A stretch of 8,875 bases of DNA. Source: JBOFMT01 sp051658525. GTDB lineage: Bacteria > Bacillota_I > Bacilli_A > Erysipelotrichales > Erysipelotrichaceae. The notes beneath the pieces are model-generated. The model did not search any database. It saw only the letters and a list, made by a program, of their open reading frames with translations, and was not told the DNA's origin. Each line of letters opens with the position of its first letter. Position 1 is the first letter of the stretch. Positions 1-6,478 of the stretch are shown here, piece by piece. The position numbers and the translations under genes are program-made. Where the stretch lies: the NCBI GenBank assembly GCA_051658525.1, contig JBOFMT010000032.1, positions 1 through 8,875 of the forward strand. The letters run 5' to 3'.

Positions 1-833
1 GTAGTTGGCTTTTTGTCTAAGCACGCTTCCAGTGCGCTTAATTTTTCTTGTGCAATCGTTACATAAATATCCTGTGGTTGTTCTTTGTGCATCATTAACG
101 CCCAATAATACCACAATAAGTTTTGGAACTTTTCCCAAGTATCTAGTCGATGTTGAAATTCTGGTGTTAGTTTCTCAAAGTAAGTGGAATAAAAGGCAGT
201 TCTTAATCTTGTATCTGTAATATTGTTCTCAGATAAAAAGGAAATCAAATCAAAGAGAGGATCATTGTCTGCTGCATACTCATAATCAATAAGATACACA
301 CGCATACTATCAAACAATAAGTTTCCACTTACTAAGTCATTGTGACAAAGTTGAGGTTGATAGTCTAAAGCTTGTGTCGCTTCAATGATAGCTTGTTCAC
401 TTGGATGACGCGCTTCTTCACTTACAAAGCTCGCAAAGTGGAATAGTTTACCAACAGCATCAAAGTCTTTGCCACAAGTATTACGGTCTTGATGCAGTCT
501 GCGTAACAGTTTTGCAACACAGCGTACACGCTCTTCGGTAATAAACTCACCAAACTCTTCTAGATTTTCTTGATAGACACTGATTTTAATACCGGTATCT
601 GCATCAAAGAAACAAGCTTTGATTCCCAAAGCTTGTTCATCCATCCAGTTTTGAACGTGTTGTTCAGTAAAACGATCAATAAAACCTGAGGATACTTCAC
701 TTGGAATTCTTACGACATACGTAATACCATTTACTGTAGTTAAATAGTTTTTATTCGTTAATCCTCTTTCAAAAGGAGTTAAGATTACAGGATTTGTTTT
801 AAAATAAGATTGTAAAATTTGTTGTATATTCAT
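1..833 (-). CDS. Choline/ethanolamine kinase-like (LicA-type) phosphotransferase, C-terminus cut off by window edge
   Basis: Reading the minus strand from ATG at 833, an uninterrupted frame of 277 codons reaches the window edge without a stop, so the gene is 3'-partial. AGGTGA at 838-843 (minus strand) is a good ribosome binding site for this ATG. The kinase-fold signature is clear: CHNDLVSGNLLF around residues 163-174 is the catalytic HxDxxxxN loop (H164, D166, N171). It is followed by LIDYEYAADNDPLFDL, where D183 is the metal-binding Asp, and the DYEYA..ND..FDL run is typical of choline/ethanolamine kinases rather than aminoglycoside kinases. The family transfers the ATP gamma-phosphate to choline or ethanolamine (or a related small alcohol) in the cytoplasm; in LicA systems this feeds phosphocholine decoration of surface glycans. 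The true substrate cannot be read from the sequence. Family length (about 250-320 residues) suggests only a short piece is missing. It is divergent from the next gene. Confidence 0.88.
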   Translation of the reverse strand, partial: MNIQQILQSYFKTNPVILTPFERGLTNKNYLTTVNGITYVVRIPSEVSSGFIDRFTEQHVQNWMDEQALGIKACFFDADTGIKISVYQENLEEFGEFITEERVRCVAKLLRRLHQDRNTCGKDFDAVGKLFHFASFVSEEARHPSEQAIIEATQALDYQPQLCHNDLVSGNLLFDSMRVYLIDYEYAADNDPLFDLISFLSENNITDTRLRTAFYSTYFEKLTPEFQHRLDTWEKFQNLLWYYWALMMHKEQPQDIYVTIAQEKLSALEACLDKKPT

Positions 834-900
834 ATTATCACCTAGGATATCATAGCATATTTGCTTGGAATTTGCTAAAATAGTTTTTGAGGTGAATGCC
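834..900. promoter_or_regulatory. Divergent intergenic region between the kinase and radical SAM genes
   Basis: This 67-base gap must hold the start signals of both divergent genes. Clear on the plus strand is GAGGTGA at 889-895, 5 nt before the ATG at 901; on the minus strand AGGTGA precedes the ATG at 833. TAAAAT at 876-881 is a possible plus-strand -10, but no good -35 lies 16-18 nt upstream, so the promoter call is weak. No minus-strand promoter fits well within the gap. Confidence 0.35.
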
Positions 901-2568
901 ATGAAAACTTTATTAACAACACTGAATGCCAAGTACATTCATAAAAATTTGGCACTACGCCTAGTTTATGCAGCCAAACCACAAGACTTTACTGCTGCAA
1001 TCAAAGAATATACCATCAAAGATGATCTAGAAAAGATTGCCAACAACATCCTAAGTCATGATGTTGATGTGGTTTGCTTTTCTGTTTATATTTGGAATAT
1101 TGAAGAAACAAAAGTTATTATCCAAATGTTGAAAACCAAACAACCTGACCTTCATATTATTTTAGGAGGACCAGAAGTTAGTTTTGCAGCAACTGATTTA
1201 TTTGCTTATGGTGTAGATGCTATCCTGCAAGGGGAAGCTGAATACGTCATGTGGGATTACCTTGCGCAAGTAGCAAGAGGTATCGCTCCACAAATAGAAG
1301 GGGTGTTAACACCAACGTTTACTACCCATCACTATATCAAGGAAAGTGTAGAGCGTATTTGTGCACTCAATCCCTACTTCTTAGACATCGATGCCAATGA
1401 TATGGATAAACGCTATTTCTATTTTGAAACAAGTCGTGGTTGTCCGTATAACTGTGAGTATTGTTTAAGTTCTACCGATAATCAAGTACGCTTGTTTCCA
1501 GAAGACTATGTCTTCTCAATTCTAGAACAAATCAAAGATTCTAAGATCCAACAAGTTAAATTTTTAGACCGTACGTTTAACGTCAGTCCACAACGTGCCT
1601 TACGTGTTGCACGCTATATCAATGAACATTGTATTAATCAAGTATTCCAATTTGAAATTGTAGCCGAAACCCTAAGTGAAGAATTATTACACTTCTTTAC
1701 CCAAGAAGCGGATAAATCACGCTTCCGCTTTGAAATTGGAGTGCAATCCTTTAACCAACAAACCTTACGTAGTGTTGGGCGGATTCAAAACAACGAACGC
1801 TTACTAGAAGTGATTCGACTGTTTCAAGCAGCCAAACTTACCATGCATGTAGATTTGATTGCAGGCTTACCTTATGAAGACTATGCAAGTTTTCAAACAA
1901 GTTTTGATACTCTATTTGCTTTGCATCCTGAAGAAATTCAGTTGGGTGTCTTAAAACTACTAAAAGGGACGAGCTTACGGATGAAGAGTAGTGTCTATGG
2001 GTTTATATATGAACCATTAGCACCGTATACCATTGTAAGTACCAAATGGGTGGATGAGGCTCAACTAGATCTGATTAAGGGTGCTGCAATGGCAGTAGAA
2101 AAACTCTACAATAGTGATAAAGCCAAAAACACAATCAAAACAATCCTAAACTTAAACATATATCCAAGTGCCTTTGCACTGTTTGTAGAACTTGGAAAAG
2201 CATTAGCGAAGCTACCACATCCTTATCAACTCGTCGATTTGTTTGGCTTGTTTGAAACTGTACTAGCGAGTGAGTCTATAGAAGTACGCCAAGCACTCAT
2301 TATGATGGATTACTATCGTTTGGTAAAAAACAAACCCAAACGCTATCCTGTGGACTGCTTGAGTCTAGAAGCAAAAAAAGCAGCAAAAGCGAGTTATCGT
2401 GAACAGTTTGACTTTTCACTTAATGAAGTAAGTAAAATGTGTTTGGTTGATTTGTATTACCACCAAGGGGTAACTTTACAAATCATCCACTTATCAAGTT
2501 TACAACAACCAGCCAAACGTTTTTGGTTGGACCAAGCAAACAATCAATGGAGGGAAATTGAAGAATGA
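901..2568 (+). CDS. B12-binding-type radical SAM protein with DUF4080-like C-terminal domain
   Basis: The 555-residue protein starts at ATG 901, preceded by GAGGTGA at 889-895. An in-frame TTG at 865 has no such site and would overlap the promoter region. Residues 1 to about 150 look like the Rossmann-type B12-binding domain of this superfamily (DVVCFSVYIWN, then IILGGPEVSF), though I see no canonical DxHxxG cobalamin-ligand motif. Residues 174-192 carry FETSRGCPYNCEYC: Cys181, Cys185 and Cys188 form the CxxxCxxC that binds the 4Fe-4S cluster for S-adenosylmethionine cleavage. A TIM-barrel-like region follows (IGVQSFNQQTL, VDLIAGLPYE). The last ~150 residues match what I recall of DUF4080, found with such proteins in Firmicutes. 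The substrate is unknown. It overlaps rdgB by 4 bases (ATGA) and probably heads an operon with rdgB, trmL and a membrane protein gene. Confidence 0.85.
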   Translation: MKTLLTTLNAKYIHKNLALRLVYAAKPQDFTAAIKEYTIKDDLEKIANNILSHDVDVVCFSVYIWNIEETKVIIQMLKTKQPDLHIILGGPEVSFAATDLFAYGVDAILQGEAEYVMWDYLAQVARGIAPQIEGVLTPTFTTHHYIKESVERICALNPYFLDIDANDMDKRYFYFETSRGCPYNCEYCLSSTDNQVRLFPEDYVFSILEQIKDSKIQQVKFLDRTFNVSPQRALRVARYINEHCINQVFQFEIVAETLSEELLHFFTQEADKSRFRFEIGVQSFNQQTLRSVGRIQNNERLLEVIRLFQAAKLTMHVDLIAGLPYEDYASFQTSFDTLFALHPEEIQLGVLKLLKGTSLRMKSSVYGFIYEPLAPYTIVSTKWVDEAQLDLIKGAAMAVEKLYNSDKAKNTIKTILNLNIYPSAFALFVELGKALAKLPHPYQLVDLFGLFETVLASESIEVRQALIMMDYYRLVKNKPKRYPVDCLSLEAKKAAKASYREQFDFSLNEVSKMCLVDLYYHQGVTLQIIHLSSLQQPAKRFWLDQANNQWREIEE

Positions 2569-3146
2569 AACAGATCGTATTAGCAACCAACAATGCACAT
2601 AAAAAAGAAGAGTTCCAACAAATCTTAGGACCTTTGGGTTATGAAGTGAAATCCTTAGCTGATATTGGCTTTACAAAAGATATTGTGGAAGATGGAACTA
2701 GTTTTGTAGAAAATGCCATCATTAAAGTAAGAGCGGTAAGTAAAGTATTCAAAGGACTCATCATTAGTGATGATTCAGGTATTTGTATTGCTCACTTAAA
2801 CGGTGCACCAGGCATTACCTCTGCACGTTATATGGGAGAAGACACAAGCTATAAACTGAAAAATCGTGCCATCGTTCAGTTATTGGAAGATGCAAGTGAT
2901 CGTAGCGCTTATTATGAATGTGCGATCGCTTTACTTGAGGCTGATGGGGAAGCTATGAGCTTTGTAGGACAAATGCATGGAAGTATTGCTTTAAAACCAC
3001 AAGGGGAACAAGGTTTTGGATATGATCCTATCTTTGTACCAGAAAACGATACGAGAACCTTAGCACAACTTACAGGTGATGAGAAGAATGCGATTTCTCA
3101 CCGTGGAAAAGCCATCGAAGCACTTGTTGCTTATTTGGAAGGGTAA
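2565..3146 (+). CDS. rdgB: dITP/XTP pyrophosphatase (non-canonical purine NTP pyrophosphatase, RdgB/HAM1 family)
   Basis: This cytoplasmic house-cleaning enzyme hydrolyses dITP, ITP and XTP to monophosphate plus pyrophosphate, keeping deaminated purines out of DNA and RNA. Length (193 residues) is normal for the family. Visible motifs in order: ATNNAHKKEEF at 7-17 (the nucleotide and phosphate-binding T/N-x-x-K motif), SDDSGICIAHLNGAPGI at 68-84 (catalytic and metal-binding Asp69/Asp70), GFGYDPIF at 150-157 (base recognition), and SHRGKA at 178-183. The start ATG overlaps the stop of the radical SAM gene (ATGA at 2565-2568), and GGAGGG at 2549-2554 lies in the upstream coding end, so translation is probably coupled. 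It is followed 6 nt later by trmL. Confidence 0.96.
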   Translation: MKQIVLATNNAHKKEEFQQILGPLGYEVKSLADIGFTKDIVEDGTSFVENAIIKVRAVSKVFKGLIISDDSGICIAHLNGAPGITSARYMGEDTSYKLKNRAIVQLLEDASDRSAYYECAIALLEADGEAMSFVGQMHGSIALKPQGEQGFGYDPIFVPENDTRTLAQLTGDEKNAISHRGKAIEALVAYLEG

Positions 3147-3152
3147 CGATTT

Positions 3153-3668
3153 ATGAACCATATTGTATTATATCAACCTGAAATCCCTCAAAATACGGGG
3201 AACATAATGCGTACGTGTGCAGCTACCAATACCAAGCTGCACCTGATTCGTCCTTTGGGTTTTGAATTAACAGAAAAAAACTTAAAACGTGCTGGTATGG
3301 ATTATGTTAGCATGTTGCAGTATGAAATCCATGATTCTTGGGAAGCGTTTCTAGCGACAACCCAAGCAGAAAATCTTTTCTTCTTAACGCGTTATGGGAA
3401 AAAAGCACCTTCACAGTTTGATTACAAATCATTTACGGGTGACTTATTCTTCGTGTTAGGAAAAGAGAGTACGGGAATCCCCAAAGAAATATTACGTCCA
3501 CACCTAGAAACATGTATGCGTTTGCCCATGGTCGAGGATGCACGTAGCTTAAACTTAAGCAACTGTGCAGCTATTATTGTCTATGAAGCATTACGTCAAC
3601 AAGACTATCCAGGTCTTGTTGGACATGAAGTGTTGAAAGGTGAAAACTGGATTGAAATAGATGAATAA
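3153..3668 (+). CDS. trmL: tRNA (cytidine/uridine-34 2'-O)-methyltransferase TrmL (SPOUT family)
   Basis: TrmL methylates the 2'-OH of the wobble nucleotide in certain tRNA-Leu isoacceptors using S-adenosylmethionine; it is a small dimeric SPOUT enzyme with a trefoil knot. At 171 residues the length is close to the family's usual ~155-170. All three SPOUT motifs are present: PEIPQNTGNIMRT at 9-21 (motif 1), LFFVLGKESTGIP at 98-110 (motif 2, SAM-binding knot), and RLPMVEDARSLNLSNCAA at 123-140 (motif 3). Arg20 sits where the catalytic Arg of related enzymes lies. The ribosome binding site GGAAGGG (3137-3143) is embedded in the end of rdgB. The gene's 3' end overlaps the next frame by 8 bases. 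Confidence 0.95.
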   Translation: MNHIVLYQPEIPQNTGNIMRTCAATNTKLHLIRPLGFELTEKNLKRAGMDYVSMLQYEIHDSWEAFLATTQAENLFFLTRYGKKAPSQFDYKSFTGDLFFVLGKESTGIPKEILRPHLETCMRLPMVEDARSLNLSNCAAIIVYEALRQQDYPGLVGHEVLKGENWIEIDE

Positions 3669-4188
3669 AACAACAAAAGGTTGGTTGCTGTTCTATTTGA
3701 TTGTTATAGGGATGAGTTTGTTTGATCTTAGGTTAATCCTGCAAGGATTACAAGATACAAGCTTACAAGGCTTGTATCAACTCTTACAAAGTTCTAGTAT
3801 CCAGTTTAGTTTTGTTGGTCGATTCTGCTTGGCAATTTTGCAGCTTCCAACCGCAAATCTTTTGGTTTGGCTAGCGAGTGCGATGCATCCACTGCATTAT
3901 CTTTTATTGTTGTTTGGGTTCTATTTGTGGTATCAAAGTATCTTAGAAGAAGAAATCCAATTTGCAAAACCTGCAATGTATTGGCTCTTAAGTGAAGTCT
4001 TACTTGTTGGTGGTATTGGAATGCTAGTGTATGTTGGAATGCGAAGCAGTGAAATTCAAATCTTATTTCTTTATTTATCGGGTATTGTAATCTTTGGTAT
4101 TGTGCTCTTTATCGTTTGTTTTGTTTTGGTTATCCAGGCGTTTGCTACGTTGAAAAAAACAAACAAATCGGCTATAATAGGACAATGA
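3661..4188 (+). CDS. Multi-pass membrane protein of unknown function (175 aa)
   Basis: I do not recognise this family. The protein is strongly hydrophobic with about five candidate membrane segments: roughly residues 8-28, 50-73, 77-93, 105-127 and 132-163. There is a short acidic loop (LEEEIQ, 95-100) and a basic C-terminus (LKKTNKS). No cleaved signal peptide or catalytic motif is evident. Its ATG overlaps the last 8 bases of trmL, and there is no good ribosome binding site at normal spacing (the nearest, AAGGTGA at 3638-3643, is 17 nt upstream), so it probably relies on translational coupling to trmL. Its 3' end contains a near-consensus promoter for the next genes, and its TGA stop overlaps the ribosome binding site of the following small gene. 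It is likely a real gene, given its operon position and sustained membrane pattern. Confidence 0.72.
   Translation: MNKTTKGWLLFYLIVIGMSLFDLRLILQGLQDTSLQGLYQLLQSSSIQFSFVGRFCLAILQLPTANLLVWLASAMHPLHYLLLLFGFYLWYQSILEEEIQFAKPAMYWLLSEVLLVGGIGMLVYVGMRSSEIQILFLYLSGIVIFGIVLFIVCFVLVIQAFATLKKTNKSAIIGQ
4150..4178 (+). promoter_or_regulatory. Sigma-A type promoter inside the end of the upstream membrane gene
   Basis: TTGAAA at 4150-4155 and TATAAT at 4173-4178 are separated by 17 nt, which is 5/6 plus 6/6 matches to the vegetative consensus at ideal spacing. The predicted transcript start is near 4185, only about 13 nt before the ATG at 4198. The leader would be little more than the ribosome binding site GAGGTGA (4187-4193). 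It would give the small membrane protein, the CNNM transporter and ridA their own transcription, independent of the radical SAM-rdgB-trmL operon. Confidence 0.75.
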
Positions 4189-4197
4189 GGTGAGATC

Positions 4198-4344
4198 ATG
4201 ATTCAAAATGTAAGTGATTTTTTAAGCTTCATCGTGTTGTTAGCGATCCCATGCTCATTTGTTGTTGGGATCATCTACAATCGAATGAAAGCCAAAAACA
4301 AAGAGATTCAAAAAAGCGAAGAAAAATATTATAGGGAGTGGTAA
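4198..4344 (+). CDS. Small single-span membrane protein (48 aa)
   Basis: A short frame from ATG 4198 to TAA 4342-4344 has an excellent ribosome binding site (GAGGTGA at 4187-4193, 4 nt before the ATG) and lies just behind a near-consensus promoter. The protein has one hydrophobic span at about residues 7-27 (FLSFIVLLAIPCSFVVGIIY), followed by a highly charged cytoplasmic-type tail rich in Lys and Glu (RMKAKNKEIQKSEEKYY), so the tail is probably inside and could form a short helix or coiled coil. It ends 3 nt before the CNNM transporter start, whose ribosome binding site GGGAG (4334-4338) is inside this gene, so the two are probably co-translated. A role as an accessory subunit of the transporter is an inference from position only. 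Confidence 0.75.
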   Translation: MIQNVSDFLSFIVLLAIPCSFVVGIIYNRMKAKNKEIQKSEEKYYREW

Positions 4345-4347
4345 ATT

Positions 4348-5616
4348 TTGGACAGTTCGCAGATATGGTTTATTGTAGTATTAGTTCTATTGGTGTTGTT
4401 ATCGGCATCGTTTAGTGCCTCGGAGACGGCTTTTTCAAGTTTGAATCACATTCGGATGAAACAAATGGCGAAAAGTGGCAATCCAAGGGCAAAGTCCGCT
4501 TATCAGGTTTCTAAAAACTTTACAGAAACAATCACAACAATCTTAATTGGAAACAACATTGTAAATACGTTTGGTACAGCACTGGCAACGAGTATTTTCT
4601 CGGCTATGTATGGTGCTGCGGGCGTTGCAATTGCCACCGTTTTAATGACTGTGCTAATATTGTGCTTTGGAGAAATTATTCCAAAAGTAGTTGCGAAAAC
4701 AAAAGCGGAAGATGTTGCGTTGTTCTTTGCCAAACCGTTGTACATCTTATCCATTGTATTTAAACCCATTACAACCTTAATTGTAAAAGGGCAAGAAGCC
4801 TGGGAAAAGAAATTGGATATTTCTCGTGTAACGGCAACCGAAGATGAGTTGTTGGAGATTCTTTCTACGATTGAACAAGAAGGAGTACTTGAACAAGAAG
4901 AGCGCGAAATGATTGAAAGCATCATTGAATTTGATGATAAATCCGTCCGTGAAGTGATGGTCCCCCTCGATAAGGTTGTCTTCTTATATGACAACGCAAC
5001 GTTCGAGGATGTGAAAGCCTTATTGGAAAAACACAAACTATCAAGAATTCCAGTGATTTCCTCTGAGAATTTAGAAGTTAAGGGGATTTTGCGTGTGCGT
5101 GATGTGTTAGACACGCTACTCGCAGGGGAAGCGGTTGAGTTATTACAACTCATGCAAAAACCAGTCTTTGTTTCGCAAAGACGAAAATTACCACAAGTAT
5201 TGGAAGATATCCAACGTTCTCGTGAGCATATGGCCATCGTTGTCGAAAGTATGAAAAGTACGCGTTGCGTCGGTCTAGTAACACTTGAAGATTTGTTGGA
5301 AGAGTTGGTTGGTGAAATCTATGATGAATACGACAACATTCCAAAACATGTAGTAGAAATTGGACATCATACTTTCCATGTGAGTGGAAGTGTTAGTCTC
5401 TTTGATTTCTTTGACAACTTTGTGGAAGATCAAGAGGCTCCACTTAGCAAAGCACGCACGATTGCTGCTTGGGTAATGGAACTCAATCAAGGAAAAAAAG
5501 TCCGAAAAAACAAAGTGCTTGTGTTTGAAAACTTTACGATTACCGTATTAGAAACCGAACAAGGCATGGCCAAACGCGTAGAAATCGAAATTGGCTCATA
5601 TATTGAAGAAGTATAA
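4348..5616 (+). CDS. CNNM/CorC (HlyC) family membrane protein, probable Mg2+ export or homeostasis transporter
   Basis: The 422-residue protein starts at TTG 4348; GGGAG at 4334-4338 lies 9 nt upstream and there is no better ATG. Residues 1 to about 150 form the DUF21/CNNM transmembrane domain: a first hydrophobic span (6-20), the signature SASFSASETAFSSLN (19-33), and GEIIPK at 108-113. A paired CBS module follows (about 195-255, with REVMVPLDKV and SRIPV; and about 265-325, with HMAIVV and GLVTLEDLLEELVGEI), which in relatives binds ATP-Mg. A CorC_HlyC domain closes the protein (about 337-418). Family members such as staphylococcal MpfA and animal CNNMs act in magnesium efflux; the older name hemolysin is misleading. 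Domain order and length are complete. It follows a small membrane protein gene and precedes ridA by 14 nt. Confidence 0.92.
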   Translation: MDSSQIWFIVVLVLLVLLSASFSASETAFSSLNHIRMKQMAKSGNPRAKSAYQVSKNFTETITTILIGNNIVNTFGTALATSIFSAMYGAAGVAIATVLMTVLILCFGEIIPKVVAKTKAEDVALFFAKPLYILSIVFKPITTLIVKGQEAWEKKLDISRVTATEDELLEILSTIEQEGVLEQEEREMIESIIEFDDKSVREVMVPLDKVVFLYDNATFEDVKALLEKHKLSRIPVISSENLEVKGILRVRDVLDTLLAGEAVELLQLMQKPVFVSQRRKLPQVLEDIQRSREHMAIVVESMKSTRCVGLVTLEDLLEELVGEIYDEYDNIPKHVVEIGHHTFHVSGSVSLFDFFDNFVEDQEAPLSKARTIAAWVMELNQGKKVRKNKVLVFENFTITVLETEQGMAKRVEIEIGSYIEEV

Positions 5617-5630
5617 AAGAAGGAGACCTT

Positions 5631-6134
5631 ATGTTTATTAATAAAATTACATCAAACAATGCACCTGCTGCGATTGGACCTTATTCACCAGCAGTAAAAT
5701 TAGGAGATTTCGTATATCTTTCTGGACAAATCCCTTTGGATCCTAGAACGATGGAAGTAAATGGGGACGATATCGTTACGCAAACCCACCAAGTAATGGC
5801 AAACATTGCTGCTTTATTAGAAGAAATGAACTTAGGATACCGTCACATTGTAAAAACAACGGTATTCCTAAGTGATATGAATAACTTTGATGCATTCAAT
5901 GAAGTATATGGTGCTTACCTTAGCGAACCATATCCAGCACGTAGTGCAATTCAAGTTGCTCGTTTACCAAAAGATGTACTTGTAGAAGTAGAATGTATGG
6001 TAATTGATACATTAGCTTATGAACAACAAATGATGGCCCAACAACAAGGTGGCTGTGGCGGAGGCTGCGGTGGCGGTTGTGGTGATGACAGCTCTGGTGG
6101 TTGTGATGACTGTGGTTGTGGAGGATGCGAATAG
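5631..6134 (+). CDS. ridA: RidA family enamine/imine deaminase with a Gly/Cys-rich C-terminal tail
   Basis: Residues 1-127 are a full RidA (YjgF/YER057c/UK114) domain, which hydrolyses reactive 2-aminoacrylate and other imines released by PLP enzymes to ketoacids and ammonia, as a trimer in the cytoplasm. Diagnostic pieces: AIGPYSPAV at 14-22 (Tyr18), YLSGQIPLDP at 29-38, NFDAFNEVY at 85-93, and PARSAIQVARLPKDV at 102-116 with Arg104, the carboxylate-binding Arg of the active site. E121 in VEVEC matches the conserved Glu. Residues 128-167 are extra: a Gln/Met linker, then a tail with seven Cys (142, 146, 150, 158, 161, 163, 166) amid Gly and Asp. Normal RidA is about 125-130 residues. The tail DNA is far GC-richer than its surroundings but in frame. 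The ribosome binding site GAAGGAG (5619-5625) precedes ATG 5631 by 5 nt. It is the last gene of its unit. Confidence 0.93.
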   Translation: MFINKITSNNAPAAIGPYSPAVKLGDFVYLSGQIPLDPRTMEVNGDDIVTQTHQVMANIAALLEEMNLGYRHIVKTTVFLSDMNNFDAFNEVYGAYLSEPYPARSAIQVARLPKDVLVEVECMVIDTLAYEQQMMAQQQGGCGGGCGGGCGDDSSGGCDDCGCGGCE

Positions 6135-6151
6135 CATCCTTCTTTTTTTTT
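6121..6151 (+). terminator. Strong intrinsic terminator overlapping the ridA stop codon
   Basis: AGGATGC (6122-6128) pairs perfectly with GCATCCT (6134-6140) around the loop GAATA (6129-6133), and a run of nine T lies at 6143-6151. The ridA TAG stop (6132-6134) sits in the loop and first stem base, so the 5' arm is coding sequence for the last Cys-rich residues. It insulates the AT-rich cassette downstream. Confidence 0.92.
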
Positions 6152-6478
6152 ATCTTAAAGTGCCGTGATATTTTCTCGTAATTAATTCTAAACATCATTT
6201 GATTTGAGGTATACTTCGTAAATAAGATGGAAGTGAAAATCATTTGTATGATATAGATGTGTAATAGATTGATAGGGTTACGTTATTTTGTCCGCAATTT
6301 TAAACACTTATATATGTCAAATATGTGTCTTTGATTTATATATAAAAGTTTGCGCAAATATTTTATTGTATTATAACGTGTTTTGCGTTTTAAATATATC
6401 TATTTACTTGCAAATCCTTGTAAAAAATGTATAATTTATTATATAAAAACGTTTTTCACGTTGTAAGGAGTGTTTTTA
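6152..6478. other. AT-rich intergenic region with no gene, ahead of the ATPase cassette
   Basis: No convincing reading frame is present on either strand between the ridA terminator and the ATPase gene. The sequence is very A/T-rich with long T and A runs. The motif ACGTT or its complement recurs: GTTACGTTAT near 6276-6285, ATAACGTG at 6373-6380, AAACGTTT near 6447-6454, and CACGTT at 6457-6462. The 6375-6380 AACGTG and 6457-6462 CACGTT copies are inverted and bracket the predicted promoter, so they could be regulator sites; this is only a pattern observation. The promoter is listed separately. Confidence 0.5.
6408..6435 (+). promoter_or_regulatory. Predicted promoter of the ATPase-effector cassette
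   Basis: TTGCAA at 6408-6413 and TATAAT at 6430-6435 are 16 nt apart, giving a plausible vegetative promoter with a transcript start near 6442 and a leader of about 37 nt. The leader ends with the ribosome binding site AAGGAG (6465-6470), 8 nt before ATG 6479. Because the region is so AT-rich, chance -10-like matches are common. Confidence 0.5.

Noticed and set aside
5..220. Plus-strand 71-codon frame at the window start
   Set aside because: It is antisense to the choline-kinase-like gene, which has clear catalytic motifs in its own frame.
865..900. Upstream TTG start extending the radical SAM protein by 12 residues
   Set aside because: No ribosome binding site precedes it, while ATG 901 has GAGGTGA 5 nt upstream and the family-like N-terminus MKTLLTTLNAKY begins there.
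4503..5490. Long minus-strand frames antisense to the CNNM gene (4503-5237, 5150-5344, 5275-5490)
   Set aside because: Their translations are Ser/Thr-rich shadows of a well-recognised plus-strand protein and have no own ribosome binding sites.
5920..6243. Minus-strand His-rich frame antisense to ridA
   Set aside because: The His run is the reverse complement of the Gly/Cys tail codons and it crosses the ridA terminator.
6470..6478. GTG start three codons before the ATPase ATG
   Set aside because: It overlaps the AAGGAG ribosome binding site that serves ATG 6479.
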